Source: Oscillospiraceae bacterium
Lineage (GTDB): Bacteria; Bacillota; Clostridia; Oscillospirales; Ruminococcaceae
Direction: 5' to 3'
Length of the DNA stretch: 64,000 bases
NCBI GenBank assembly: GCA_021203065.1
Contig: JAJQBX010000032.1
Span: 496,001 to 560,000 of the forward strand
The position numbers and the translations under genes are program-made. The notes below the pieces were generated by a model. That model worked only from the letters and a program-made list of their open reading frames with translations. It was not told the DNA's origin and searched no databases. This document shows positions 33,856 to 43,344 of the stretch, piece by piece; position 1 is the first letter of the stretch; the number at the start of each line of letters is the position of its first letter.

Positions 33856-36486
33856 TTATCTGTCTTCACGGAGCATTTCCATGAGGGTGTACTTGTTTAT
33901 ACCCAGCTTCGACCCGAAGCAGATGGCGAATGTGATTAAGAACACTCCTGCAAGAATTCCAAGCAGTATCGGAGCAGTCAGCCCATAGCCCGCAAGTGTT
34001 GTGAACATAGTGCTGAGTACTGCAACAGGACTTGTTCCGGATGTTATAACCGTAATATTCATGAGTAAGTAGTAAGCAAGATAGCTCGCCACAGCCGCAG
34101 TAATCGCAATGACGCTTCTGACAACCGCACGCCGGGCAAGTTCAAGATTTCTCTGCCGCTTTGACATGCCGATTGCTTGCAGGATGCCGTAGCGTTTCTT
34201 CTCGCTTTCGGTTTCGAGGCGGAGGGTGCTGACGAGGATCAGGAGGACAACCAATGCTATGCACACTCCGCTGACGATTATCATTATGAGGGATTGCTGA
34301 TAAATCTGGGCGTTAGTCTGGTTTATTTCACGGACGTTGTACAGCTCGTTATATGTAAATCCCTGAGTAAATCCGACAAGGTCACGATAATACAGAATCT
34401 GATCCAATATCATCGATACTGCCGTATCTGCTCCAAGGTCACCGGCATTCATACTGGTGTAAATAAACGCCTGATTGTAGCCGACCTCCTGCTGACCACG
34501 CAAGAAGCTTGTATCTTCAATCCACCACTGCGTACCTTCCGGAATCTGGTCAACTATATTCTGAAGAACCGGCAAAGAGCAGATTACATAGTATGTATAA
34601 TCCTCCAAAGAATACCTTCCGGCTTGATCATATTGAAGCAACGATACAAGAGTCTCGTCCTGTTCTACCAGTTGAACAGAAGCGGCACTGACATCAACGC
34701 TTACCAAAGCAGAGCTTGATAAATCGCTTGACGAAAGAACCGGGCTGTGGTAGCTATCCATGCTTTCAAAATGCTCATAGTTGATTGTGATTGTTATATC
34801 TGAGTTTTCGGATGGTGCATAATTTGCATTCTTGCTGTTTGAAACAATCTGTACGATGACGCTTTCACCGCTTTCGAAAGCTTCCTTGTCGACTCCGGAT
34901 GTATCGGCGTATTTCTGAACATCTTCCCATTGCATTGTGATGACTACCGCTGAGCGGGCAGTTTCGTCATCAGAGGTGGTAACAAGGGAATAGAATCTGT
35001 TTAGTCCCACAAAGTCCGTAACACCCGGTACTGACAGAAATTCGCTTTCATAATCGGAATAATCAGCTAATATAAAATCAGAGGTCATGAATGTCGTGCT
35101 CTCCATTTCGCACATGAAATAGGACCAACATGAGTTCCAATAATTAAATTCGGTCAGTGGTTCGGCTACATTTATGCAGGTAAACACCGCAGAAACGCAG
35201 AGCAGCGTTGCCATAAGCATAATAAGAGCCCTGCGAAATCCAACGACAATCCGATTCTTGCTTCTTTGAATTCCCATTCTGCCTGTCAAGGGCGTTGCAA
35301 GTGCGACTTGGAAAGTAATCATCCTGACAACTAAAATACCGACAATCCAGAAAGCAAGTGCCATCGTAAGATAGCTCCAAGGGATGCTGACAACTATATT
35401 AACCGAACCGGAATATACGCTCACACCGAGAAGCAACTTTGTTCCCAAGAACCCTAAGAGTATTCCAAAGATAACAGCCGGAATGGCAAGCATGAGCGTC
35501 TCAACTAATATGAGAAGCCGAAGCTGACCCTTTGAGCCGCCGATGCTACGGAATCTGACTATTCTCCTGACTTCTGTCTGCATCTGTAGCATATATATCA
35601 TAACAACGGCTAATATCGTTATCGCCAGTATGATCCACAGATAGAACATGTTGGTCTGAGTTGCTTCGCTTTCCATATCGAAGACCGAATTTATGGAGAC
35701 GGTTTTTATGGTGTAACTTTCACGGTTCTTATAAAGATAGCTGTTGACTTCTTTCTCAACACTTTCTTCCATTCCCGACTTGACAGTGAAGAAATAAGAG
35801 ATTTCGTAACCGGTGATTTCATCTGCGCTCAGATTAGATTTCGCTTCTGCAATAATTTCTGACATGGCTTCTTCAGAAATGATTGCGGTGTTCAAGGTAC
35901 AATCAACATCCCAAAGACCTGTATATTCGCTTACAGCTCCGACTATTTTAAAATCTCTTTGCACCATTGTATAGTAGCCGAGGTCATTATAAAAATCAAA
36001 CTGTACAGTTATTGTCTGACCGATGCTGAAGCCGAGCTCGGAGAGTGTCGCCGATTCTATTGCAATCTCATCCACATTCTCAGGCAGACTGCCGTCATCC
36101 GTTGTAATTCCCATATCTATGAGCGCATCATCGACTGAACCTATATCAATAGTTCCAACAATGGTATAGGATGTGGTATCATCATTGGTGTTGCTTCTGG
36201 CTTCAAGTAATGTGACTGAACAATTGATGCTTGTTCCTATTTCTTTAACCCAGTCGGTGCTTTCGAGGTATTCCTTGGTGGCTTCATTTGTATCGCCGAT
36301 AGCACCGTACCATGTGCCATAGGCGTCAAGCCTCAGCTGAGAATTCGTTTCCGAGATACTCGAAGTGTAGCTCAGAAGTATTATTGCAAAAGTGAACGAA
36401 ATGAGCAGGACAAAGAATATAAGAAGCGATTGCCTTTTTCTTCTTTTGATGCCTTGAAAGGCAAGGGAAAATACTGTTTTTAGCAT
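33856..36486 (-). CDS. FtsX/MacB-type ABC transporter permease, orphan
   Basis: An 876-residue membrane protein with two FtsX-type halves. The N-terminal helix (about 18-42) is followed by a large extracellular domain (about 45-265). Three helices lie at about 275-395 with the cytoplasmic loop VRRIVRFRSIGGSKGQLR between the first two. A second extracellular domain spans about 440-720, and the last helices lie at about 730-860 with KKRYGILQAIGMSKRQRN. This layout is that of mechanotransmission permeases for lipoproteins, antimicrobial peptides or cell-wall signals. The matching ATP-binding subunit is normally adjacent, but neither neighbour encodes one here. ATG is preceded by AAGGAG at a longish 11-nt distance. 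Confidence 0.85.
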   Translation of the reverse strand: MLKTVFSLAFQGIKRRKRQSLLIFFVLLISFTFAIILLSYTSSISETNSQLRLDAYGTWYGAIGDTNEATKEYLESTDWVKEIGTSINCSVTLLEARSNTNDDTTSYTIVGTIDIGSVDDALIDMGITTDDGSLPENVDEIAIESATLSELGFSIGQTITVQFDFYNDLGYYTMVQRDFKIVGAVSEYTGLWDVDCTLNTAIISEEAMSEIIAEAKSNLSADEITGYEISYFFTVKSGMEESVEKEVNSYLYKNRESYTIKTVSINSVFDMESEATQTNMFYLWIILAITILAVVMIYMLQMQTEVRRIVRFRSIGGSKGQLRLLILVETLMLAIPAVIFGILLGFLGTKLLLGVSVYSGSVNIVVSIPWSYLTMALAFWIVGILVVRMITFQVALATPLTGRMGIQRSKNRIVVGFRRALIMLMATLLCVSAVFTCINVAEPLTEFNYWNSCWSYFMCEMESTTFMTSDFILADYSDYESEFLSVPGVTDFVGLNRFYSLVTTSDDETARSAVVITMQWEDVQKYADTSGVDKEAFESGESVIVQIVSNSKNANYAPSENSDITITINYEHFESMDSYHSPVLSSSDLSSSALVSVDVSAASVQLVEQDETLVSLLQYDQAGRYSLEDYTYYVICSLPVLQNIVDQIPEGTQWWIEDTSFLRGQQEVGYNQAFIYTSMNAGDLGADTAVSMILDQILYYRDLVGFTQGFTYNELYNVREINQTNAQIYQQSLIMIIVSGVCIALVVLLILVSTLRLETESEKKRYGILQAIGMSKRQRNLELARRAVVRSVIAITAAVASYLAYYLLMNITVITSGTSPVAVLSTMFTTLAGYGLTAPILLGILAGVFLITFAICFGSKLGINKYTLMEMLREDR

Positions 36487-36556
36487 AAGCTGGTTTCTCC
36501 TTAAACTAATCTTATAAAGATTATAACATGTAACGGAGATTATTGCAAGTAAGATA

Positions 36557-36585
36557 TAAAAAAAGCCCGACTTTGAATCGGGCTT
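36557..36585 (-). terminator. Terminator of the MBL-surE-queH operon
   Basis: Minus-strand stem AAGCCCGA / TCGGGCTT (36578-36585 with 36563-36570) followed by TTTTTT. Confidence 0.85.
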
Positions 36586-36589
36586 CTAC

Positions 36590-37129
36590 TTATTTCTTCT
36601 TTTTGCTTAAATACCGCTCTTCTTCGCTGAAGATACAGCCGCAATATTTTTGCATGTAGTAGCCAGCTTCACGGGCACGCCTTTGTCCCTCACGGAAATA
36701 GGGGCGGAAATCACGATAGAGAAAGCTCAGGTTATACTTTGCGGCTTTTCTCTCGGCGACTTCACGGATGAGGTCGTGCTTCTGATAGGGGCTGATGAGG
36801 AGCGAAGTTGTAAAGCTGTCGAAACCGTTTTCCGAGGCATATTTTGCCGCTCTGTCGAGGCGAATATCATAGCACTTTTCGCACCTGTCCTCAAGGTCGG
36901 GATAGACGAGGCGGACGAATTCACGAAGACCATAGTCGTCAATCGTGATTAGTGGCATATTGACATTCTGAGCGTGCAGAATCAGGGTGTCACGGCGAGC
37001 CTTGTATTCGGTGTAGGGATGGATATTCGGGTTGTACCAGAAGCCGGTGACGTCGATGCTCTCGGAGCGCAGGGTTTCAATGCACATGAGCGAACAGGGC
37101 GCACAGCAGATATGAAGAAGTGTGTTCAT
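36590..37129 (-). CDS. queH: Epoxyqueuosine reductase QueH
   Basis: A 179-residue enzyme that performs the last step of queuosine tRNA modification, reducing epoxyqueuosine in the wobble position of GUN tRNAs. The QueH marks are LLHICCAPCS at residues 4-13 (CC and Cys12), RCEKCYDIRL (CxxC, about 83-86), and YCGCIFSEEER near the end. Together these bind a [4Fe-4S] cluster and an iron. The ATG overlaps the stop of surE in ATGA, so translation is coupled. The basic KKKK tail is unusual but follows a complete domain. Confidence 0.93.
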   Translation of the reverse strand: MNTLLHICCAPCSLMCIETLRSESIDVTGFWYNPNIHPYTEYKARRDTLILHAQNVNMPLITIDDYGLREFVRLVYPDLEDRCEKCYDIRLDRAAKYASENGFDSFTTSLLISPYQKHDLIREVAERKAAKYNLSFLYRDFRPYFREGQRRAREAGYYMQKYCGCIFSEEERYLSKKKK

Positions 37130-37863
37130 TCGAAAACGCCATCCTCTAAAACACCGGAGCGAACCTTACCGATAGAGATGTAGTTATTGACAACTGCAAG
37201 GGTATCGCTCCCCTCACCTGCTTTTAGAACGGGATCGCCTGTTACGGCGAGGGTAATTGTGCCGTCGGGGTTTTCAGTCGGGACATACTCGGTTTCATAG
37301 TAGGATCTCCCCTCGGGGCGTCTGTCCTCCAAGATGCCTTTAAGCTCGCCGGGGGCGCATCCCGGGAAGTTGACGTTCCAGAGAGCATACTTCTCGATCG
37401 GGCGTGTCAGCAGGTCTTTTGCGATGTCGGCAAGCTTTTCACGGATAATATCGAAGCTGCCGTTCATGGTGTTCGAGAATGCGATTGCCGGGATTCCACG
37501 CACAAGAGCTTCCTTGGCAGCTCCTATCGTGCCGGAATACATGATGTCGATTCCGACATTGTAGCCGTTGTTGATTCCGGAGAATACGACATCGGGTGCT
37601 TCGGGCATGACATTCATAATAGCCACTTTTACGCAGTCGGCAGGAGTGCCGGTGATGGAATATGCCCTGACTCCCTCTACAGGGAAATCAGTTTCACGCT
37701 TAAGGATGATTTCGCCGAAAACGCTTATCCTCTGGGACATGGCACTGCACTGAGTTGCGGGAGCAACTACCCAGACCTCGCCCATGTCTTTTACCGCTTT
37801 TGCAAGCTCGATAAGTCCGACAGAGCTGATTCCGTCATCGTTTGTAACTAAAATTCTCATCAT
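37126..37863 (-). CDS. surE: 5'-nucleotidase SurE
   Basis: A 245-residue metal-dependent nucleoside 5'/3'-monophosphate phosphatase. It opens with the diagnostic ILVTNDDGISSVGL (metal-binding Asp-Asp). VVAPATQCSAMSQRI, SGINNGYNVGIDIMYSGTIGAAKEA and NVNFPG are further family blocks. It is soluble. It overlaps the upstream MBL gene and the downstream queH gene by 4 nt each, so the three are one tightly coupled operon. RNA or nucleotide turnover is a possible common theme. Confidence 0.94.
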   Translation of the reverse strand: MMRILVTNDDGISSVGLIELAKAVKDMGEVWVVAPATQCSAMSQRISVFGEIILKRETDFPVEGVRAYSITGTPADCVKVAIMNVMPEAPDVVFSGINNGYNVGIDIMYSGTIGAAKEALVRGIPAIAFSNTMNGSFDIIREKLADIAKDLLTRPIEKYALWNVNFPGCAPGELKGILEDRRPEGRSYYETEYVPTENPDGTITLAVTGDPVLKAGEGSDTLAVVNNYISIGKVRSGVLEDGVFE

Positions 37864-39194
37864 AGAAGAATCTCCTTTTTGTCAAGAAAGATGGTCTGTC
37901 CCTCGGTGGGGAGTATGCGGAAGCCGATATTTTCGGCAATGACATTCTCGGGACGCTGGCTGTGGATGGGTATAAGGCACTTGGGCGAAGCGGTGTCAAT
38001 CATGTGGCGGAGGCAATATGGGCTTGCATGTCCGCCTAAGCCGAGTCTCACATACTGGATGCCGGCTTTTTCAAGTAGCGACTGCATCTTCGGATATGAC
38101 GGGTCATAATCTCCAAGAGGACAACCGTCCATATGGAGGTAGAGCTCAGCCGCAGTTCCGATGTCAAGTAGCTCGTAGGAATTCTTGTAGGGCATCTGGA
38201 GCATATAGCTCTTGGGATCGGCAAGAATTTCTTCTCTTGAAACGAGCTCTGCGTCGTCAGGAACAGGTCTCTCACCGACGGTTTCTGAATAGACATAAAG
38301 CTTGTCTTCCGGGTAGAATTCGCCCAGATAGTCAGCCTGTGCGTTGTCGAGAATGAGCTTTCTTTGATGCTTGACGCAAAGATTATATAGATTGTGAACC
38401 CTTGCGACGTTTCTTTCATAAGGATTTATCAGAATCAGGCTGTGGGAGTCTGAGAGAATCTCGTTAACCTCCGAGATAAGAGTATATTCGGTTCTTGGCT
38501 CCTCTTCCGGCTTTTCAAGAGCGAGCATATCGAACTCTTCCCAGCTGGCGTTGGTGCCCTCGGTGAGCATTATGTCAATTCCCGCTTCGTGGCAGGCTTC
38601 GCCGAAGCCTTCGGTGTATTCAGGGTTAAGACCGTGGAAGCGATAGTCACCGGTATAGGCTATGTTGCCGTCGGGAGTTTCTATGATGAAGCCTGTTGCA
38701 CCGGTGCAGTCATGGTCAATCGGGAGGACGTTGATTTTCAGATCCTCCACTGAGAAGCTTTTGCCATATGGGATTCCAATGCAGTTTTTATGGGCACGAT
38801 ATGTGAATTCGCCCTGATTGCAGAGCTTATGATATAGTCTTAAGGAATCCTCGCTCATATAGACGGGGATTTCAGGGTCGAGCATGTCAAGACCACCCAT
38901 GTGGTCGATGTGCATATGGGAAATGATGAAGAAGTGAGGCTTTTCTGTTCTGCCGTATGGCACACATCCAATTTTTTTGGCAACAGTCTCCTCATAAATA
39001 CCGTCAGCGGCAGGAAGACGTCCTATTCTTACAAAGTCCTCCGGGATATGTCCCTCACGGAGTCTGACATTCGAATCAATATCTTTCATGACAGTAAAGC
39101 CGAAATCGAACATCATTACAGCCTTTTCGGTCTCTACTTTTATAAATGTGCCGCCTATTACGTTTAATCCTTTATAAAATGTTATCTTAGTCAT
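37860..39194 (-). CDS. Beta-CASP metallo-beta-lactamase-fold hydrolase (RNase J-like)
   Basis: A 444-residue MBL-fold enzyme. SHMHIDHMGG gives the HxHxDH zinc motif. PIDHDCTGATGFIIETPDGNIAYTGDYRFHG supplies further ligands, and the C-terminal GLGGHASPYCLRH and CLIPIHSQRPENV resemble the beta-CASP motifs of RNase J and CPSF-type nucleases. It lacks the long C-terminal domain of RNase J, so it is better called an RNase J-like exonuclease or MBL exonuclease fold, function inferred. It is the first gene of the operon with surE and queH; no promoter stood out in the short upstream gap. Confidence 0.8.
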   Translation of the reverse strand: MTKITFYKGLNVIGGTFIKVETEKAVMMFDFGFTVMKDIDSNVRLREGHIPEDFVRIGRLPAADGIYEETVAKKIGCVPYGRTEKPHFFIISHMHIDHMGGLDMLDPEIPVYMSEDSLRLYHKLCNQGEFTYRAHKNCIGIPYGKSFSVEDLKINVLPIDHDCTGATGFIIETPDGNIAYTGDYRFHGLNPEYTEGFGEACHEAGIDIMLTEGTNASWEEFDMLALEKPEEEPRTEYTLISEVNEILSDSHSLILINPYERNVARVHNLYNLCVKHQRKLILDNAQADYLGEFYPEDKLYVYSETVGERPVPDDAELVSREEILADPKSYMLQMPYKNSYELLDIGTAAELYLHMDGCPLGDYDPSYPKMQSLLEKAGIQYVRLGLGGHASPYCLRHMIDTASPKCLIPIHSQRPENVIAENIGFRILPTEGQTIFLDKKEILL

Positions 39195-39235
39195 AGTATC
39201 AATATATCTTTCGTTGAAATTTGCGTTTTTTCAGA

Positions 39236-39267
39236 AAAGGGACTCGCCTTTTGCGGCAAGTCCCTTT
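39236..39267 (-). terminator. Terminator of the sugar ABC operon
   Basis: 13-bp stem AAAGGGACTTGCC / GGCGAGTCCCTTT on the minus strand (39255-39267 with 39236-39248, one G-U) followed by TTCTGAAAAAA; T run short. Confidence 0.7.
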
Positions 39268-39297
39268 GTCATTAACTACTGTAGACGATTACAGAAA

Positions 39298-40584
39298 CTA
39301 CTGCAAAATTCCGTTCACAAGAGCGACAAGTTCATCAAGAGCGGTCTGTCCATCTGCTTCTGCGAGAACCAACTCCTCGAACTTGGAACCGATGTCAGTA
39401 CGGACATCATAGCTTCCGTCGAAGTTGAGGGACGAGAAGTAAGCATCCTGCTGAGCGTAGCAAGCCTGAGCGGCTTCACTACCAGCCATGTATTCCTGAT
39501 ATTCCTCAGACTCGAAGCCAGAGGTACGGACAGGCATGTAGCCGGTCTGCATTGCCCAGTAAACAGTGTTCTCAGTGTTGGTGAGGAACTTGAGGTATTC
39601 CCAAGCAGCAGCCTGCTTGTTAAGGTCGGTGGTGAACATCATTACGTTGGTACCAGCAGTGTTGGCAGCCTTTGTAACGTTGCCGGGAAGAGTGGAAACT
39701 CCGAGCTCATAGCCGTCAATCATAGAGATGTAGGAAACACCAGTGGAAGAACCTACGTAAGCACCGACAAGACCGTTACCAAGAGGTCCGGAGAAGTAGG
39801 AATCCTCACCTACAAGACGAGCATAGCCGTTGTTGTAGAGGTCCATGAGGTAAGTGATAGCCTCGAGTCCTTCTTCGGTGTCGAACTCTGCTCCGTCTTC
39901 GCTGATGTACTCAGCACCGTTCTGGAGGAGGGTTGCTTCGATAAGACCAGCAAGGTCATCATAGCCTAAAGATACCATTCCGAGCTCGCTCTGGAAAGTC
40001 TCACCGATGGTGATGAGGTCGTCCCAAGTCTCAGGAGCGGAAAGTCCGAGCTGATCAAAGAGGGTCTTGTTGTAGAAGTAAAGATAGGTGGACTTGTTGA
40101 ATGCAACGCCACTGATGAAGCCGAACTCGCTGTTCTCATCACGGTAGGATTCAAGAATGTCCTCGTAATCCATCTCGTCATAGCCTCTCTCAACATAAGC
40201 ATCAAGATGAACAACCTTGTCAAGGTAGGATGTAACGTAGTTGTTGTAAGCCTGTGAGAGGTCAGGAAGAGTATCGGATGCTGCGTTTGCAGTGAGTTTG
40301 GTGGAAAGGTCACTATACGTACCCTGATTTACGAGGGTAACAGTGATTCCCCACTCATTGGTTGCGTTGAACTCTTCAGTGATTGCAGTGAGAGCCTCTT
40401 CCTGAGCATTGCTCATTGCGTGCCAGAATACGATTTCGCAAGCCTCGATGTCGGCACTGTCAACAATCTCATCAATTGTCGGAGTGGTGGTGCCGCCTTC
40501 AGATGCAGTGCTACCACATGCAGTAAAGACACTGAGAAGCATCATTGCAGAGAGAAGCACGCAAAGAATTCTTTTCATTTTCAT
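39298..40584 (-). CDS. Sugar ABC transporter substrate-binding lipoprotein (family 1)
   Basis: A 428-residue extracellular solute-binding protein that delivers oligosaccharides to the adjacent permeases. The lipoprotein signal ends in LLSVFTAC (Cys22), followed by a Ser/Gly/Thr linker. IVFWHAMSNAQEEAL, ITEEFNATNEWGITV, LPDLSQAYNN, YFYNKTLFDQLGL, and the C-terminal AAAWEYLKFLTN and YMPVRTSG are typical of the UgpB/MalE-like CUT1 group. AGGAGA precedes ATG. It is last in the operon, 90 bp after the second permease gene. An intercistronic hairpin in the gap may raise its mRNA level. Confidence 0.93.
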   Translation of the reverse strand: MKMKRILCVLLSAMMLLSVFTACGSTASEGGTTTPTIDEIVDSADIEACEIVFWHAMSNAQEEALTAITEEFNATNEWGITVTLVNQGTYSDLSTKLTANAASDTLPDLSQAYNNYVTSYLDKVVHLDAYVERGYDEMDYEDILESYRDENSEFGFISGVAFNKSTYLYFYNKTLFDQLGLSAPETWDDLITIGETFQSELGMVSLGYDDLAGLIEATLLQNGAEYISEDGAEFDTEEGLEAITYLMDLYNNGYARLVGEDSYFSGPLGNGLVGAYVGSSTGVSYISMIDGYELGVSTLPGNVTKAANTAGTNVMMFTTDLNKQAAAWEYLKFLTNTENTVYWAMQTGYMPVRTSGFESEEYQEYMAGSEAAQACYAQQDAYFSSLNFDGSYDVRTDIGSKFEELVLAEADGQTALDELVALVNGILQ

Positions 40585-40621
40585 GTGATTTTTTCTCCTA
40601 ACTTAAAGAATTTTTCCTGCC

Positions 40622-40640
40622 CACGGCATAGGAAGCCGTG
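40622..40640 (-). other. Intercistronic hairpin upstream of the binding-protein gene
   Basis: Stem CACGGC / GCCGTG with 7-nt loop, no T run. Such hairpins often protect the abundant binding-protein mRNA from decay. Confidence 0.5.
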
Positions 40641-40674
40641 AACATCGGTTTATATCGTCAACGAGGAATTGCCG

Positions 40675-41556
40675 TCAGCCCTTAACGCCGCTGAAAGCAA
40701 CGCCCTCGAGAACGTACTTACGGAGAACCAAGAACAGGATTACAACAGGCATTACGAGCATGCAGGATGCCGCCATTGTCAGCTGATAATATGCCCCAGA
40801 TTCAGTCTGGAATCTTACGAGTCCGATTGAGAGGACACGCATATTCTGGTCGTTTGTAACGAGCAAAGGCCATAGGAACGCATTCCATGAACTGATGAAG
40901 TTCAGTATTGCGATCGAAGCGAGGCAACTCTTGTTCATCGGAACCATAATCTTCGTCATGAACTTGAAGTCACTGCACTTGTCAACCTTTGCCGCCAAGT
41001 AAAGCTCGTTAGGCACCTGTTCAAAGAACTGGCTTAATAGATAGATGTAGAATACGCTTGAGATGTACGGAACGATCATTGCGGCGTAAGAATCTATCCA
41101 GCCTAAGTAACTCACTGTCTGATAGTTTGTGATGATGAGCATTTCGCCGGGAATCATAAGTGTTGCCATAAATATGGAGAAAACAAGATTCTTTCCGGGA
41201 AAGTTCAGTCTTGAGAATGCGAACGCTGAGAGTGTCGAGGTTATCAGAACTCCGACTGTTGTGCAACATGCAACAATGATTGTATTAAGCAGGTATCTCG
41301 CAAATGGTGCAGAGTTCCATGCTTCAACGTAGTTTGACCACTGCGGAATCGACGGGAAGAACACTGGCGGGATCGCATTCAGTTCCTGATACGTTTTGAG
41401 ACTCGAGAGAATCATGTAAAGGAACGGAAGCAGTGTCATTGCGGCTCCAAGAATCAGTACAACATACTCGATAATCTTAGTGATGATCGCAGACGGCTTC
41501 ATCTTGACATGCTGAACATGCTTTTTAGTTTTTGGGGAAGATTTAGTCAATGTCAT
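40675..41556 (-). CDS. Sugar ABC transporter permease (MalG/UgpE type)
   Basis: A 293-residue inner-membrane subunit with six predicted helices and the CUT1 EAA loop (ELYLAAKVDKCSDFKFMTKIMVPMNKSC), which docks to the ATPase. A basic N-terminal tail precedes the first helix (about 25-50). ATG overlaps the stop of the partner permease in ATGA, with AAGGAG upstream. It forms a heterodimeric channel with the product of 41553-42476. Confidence 0.93.
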   Translation of the reverse strand: MTLTKSSPKTKKHVQHVKMKPSAIITKIIEYVVLILGAAMTLLPFLYMILSSLKTYQELNAIPPVFFPSIPQWSNYVEAWNSAPFARYLLNTIIVACCTTVGVLITSTLSAFAFSRLNFPGKNLVFSIFMATLMIPGEMLIITNYQTVSYLGWIDSYAAMIVPYISSVFYIYLLSQFFEQVPNELYLAAKVDKCSDFKFMTKIMVPMNKSCLASIAILNFISSWNAFLWPLLVTNDQNMRVLSIGLVRFQTESGAYYQLTMAASCMLVMPVVILFLVLRKYVLEGVAFSGVKG

Positions 41557-42476
41557 TTGCTCTTCTCCTTATCCCTGTCCCTTGTGACATATCTTTCAAT
41601 CATAGTGAATACAAAGATAATCACGAACAGAACGACAGCGGCTGCTGACGCAAGACCGTATTTGTGATTGTTGTAGAACTTGGCGTAGATGTAGTAAACA
41701 ACCGTGATTGCTCTATTTGCCGGTCCCGCATCTGTTCCTCCGAACAGAGAATAGACCTCGTTGTAGACCTTGAACGCACTTATGAAGCCCATCATGAAAG
41801 CATATACGATAATCGGCTTCATCTGGGGAACGGTGATTCTGAAGAATACACGCATTTTTGGGGTTGAATCTATTCTTGCGGCTCTGTAGACGTCCTGAGG
41901 GATTGTCTGGAGTCCCGAGAGGAAAATCAGGATATTGAACGCTAAGCTCTTCCATATACTGAATATGATCAAAGCCGGCATGGCATACTTCGGCAAGTTC
42001 AGCCACTCTATCGATTCAAAACAAAAAAGATTCAGAAAACTGTTGATAAGACCATAATTGGAATTAAACATCCATCTCCATACCAAGCCGATAGCTATAA
42101 CGCTCGTTACATATGGCAAGAAGTAAAGAGTCTGGAAAAGTGCCTTTCCTCTTACAACATCATTGATAAAAACAGCAATAATCAGCGAAAGAACAACCGA
42201 TATTGGAACTACAAACACTACATAGATTCCTGTGTTCTTGAGAGCTAACACGAATTTCTCATCAGAGAAAAGTTCTTGGTAGTTTGCAAGATTAATTCCT
42301 GTATATGTACCATAGATGAGGTTGTAATCCTCCATGAAGCTCATCATAAATGTCTTTACAAGAGGATAAATTGTGAATACACACAATATAACGATTGACG
42401 GGAGAAGATATAAGAAGCCTTTGTAGGGTCTCAATTTACTTCTGACCGTATAGATGGGAGACGAGTAATCTTTCAT
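41553..42476 (-). CDS. Sugar ABC transporter permease (MalF/UgpA type)
   Basis: A 307-residue membrane subunit of the CUT1 importer with six predicted helices (first at about 20-45) and the EAA motif DVYRAARIDSTPKMRVFFRITVPQMKP. GGAGG precedes ATG, which overlaps the stop of the zinc-ribbon gene by 4 nt, so translation is coupled to that gene. It pairs with the MalG-type permease downstream. Confidence 0.93.
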   Translation of the reverse strand: MKDYSSPIYTVRSKLRPYKGFLYLLPSIVILCVFTIYPLVKTFMMSFMEDYNLIYGTYTGINLANYQELFSDEKFVLALKNTGIYVVFVVPISVVLSLIIAVFINDVVRGKALFQTLYFLPYVTSVIAIGLVWRWMFNSNYGLINSFLNLFCFESIEWLNLPKYAMPALIIFSIWKSLAFNILIFLSGLQTIPQDVYRAARIDSTPKMRVFFRITVPQMKPIIVYAFMMGFISAFKVYNEVYSLFGGTDAGPANRAITVVYYIYAKFYNNHKYGLASAAAVVLFVIIFVFTMIERYVTRDRDKEKSK

Positions 42477-43336
42477 ATGTATTCCTCCTTCTCAGCTTTA
42501 TATTGCACTATGCTGCCGACAAAGGCAACCGCAAAGGCAATCATGGAGAATATCCAGCCCCATAAGAACTCAACAGTCAGCTCATCATCGAGGTCATAGT
42601 ACCCTTTGAATGTCACCCGGAAAAGCAGGAGTCCGGCTATTGCAATGGTAGCGAAAACAGCCGTGACCTTGAGTCTGCCGGTGGTATCAGAGGCAAATGA
42701 GCACAGAAAACCTATGATGCCCGCGCCAAATGCTACTAGCAGGAACGGGTTGACAGGAACGTCATCAACATATTCTTCTGCATCCGGCAGATAGCCTACG
42801 GCAAATTCTGCACCGTTTCCATCGACAACCGTTGTTCCATCGCAGGAAACAAGGGCAAAGGGACAGAAGAACAGGACAATTCCGACAAGCAGGCAAATCT
42901 TTATGATCACTTGCCACGGAATACCTACTGAGGAGCTTGTCGCCGGATAGCTTGTCCGGGAAGCTTCAGTCTGGGACTGACTCGTCTTCGAGGACCTTGC
43001 AGCTGCATAGCTTGCGACAGTAGGTCTTTCGGAAGAGTAGCCGGACGATGAATAGCTTGTCTGAACCGGCTTTGGCGTGCTGACGCTTTCGACAGGTTTT
43101 ACATCCTCAACAGGAGCGACACTTTCAACGGGGGTGATATTTTCAACTGGGGTGATGATTTCTGCAGGGCTGACGCTTTCTACGGGGTTAATGCTTTCTG
43201 TGGGTGAGGTCTGTGAAACAGTCTCAGTAGCACCGTTATCGATAACAGGTGTTGCATTCAAAGCGGCACCGCAGTTCTGGCAGAATCTGCTGCTATCGCT
43301 GACCTTGGTTCCGCAATTCGGACAAAACACAGGCAT
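42473..43336 (-). CDS. Zinc-ribbon membrane protein inserted in the sugar ABC operon
   Basis: A 287-residue protein of unknown function. The first 27 residues are a zinc ribbon (CPNCG, CQNCG). Residues about 45-95 are hexapeptide-like repeats of the form xPVExV. After a Ser-rich spacer there are about four hydrophobic helices (about 145-280) and an acidic end. It lies between the ATPase and the first permease, 8 bp after the ATPase stop and overlapping the permease by 4 nt, so it is made in step with the transporter. It might assist assembly or sense the transporter state, but this is inference. The zinc ribbon matches that of the gene at 12482-14122. Confidence 0.75.
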   Translation of the reverse strand: MPVFCPNCGTKVSDSSRFCQNCGAALNATPVIDNGATETVSQTSPTESINPVESVSPAEIITPVENITPVESVAPVEDVKPVESVSTPKPVQTSYSSSGYSSERPTVASYAAARSSKTSQSQTEASRTSYPATSSSVGIPWQVIIKICLLVGIVLFFCPFALVSCDGTTVVDGNGAEFAVGYLPDAEEYVDDVPVNPFLLVAFGAGIIGFLCSFASDTTGRLKVTAVFATIAIAGLLLFRVTFKGYYDLDDELTVEFLWGWIFSMIAFAVAFVGSIVQYKAEKEEYI

Positions 43337-43344
43337 CCCCCTTC

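Noticed and set aside
36487-36589. A missing ATPase gene or remnant beside the FtsX-type permease.
   Set aside because: The gap is about 100 bp and holds only a ribosome site and a terminator.
39214-39969. 251-residue plus-strand frame opposite the sugar-binding protein gene.
   Set aside because: It overlaps a clear lipoprotein gene entirely and starts in a terminator; no family resemblance.
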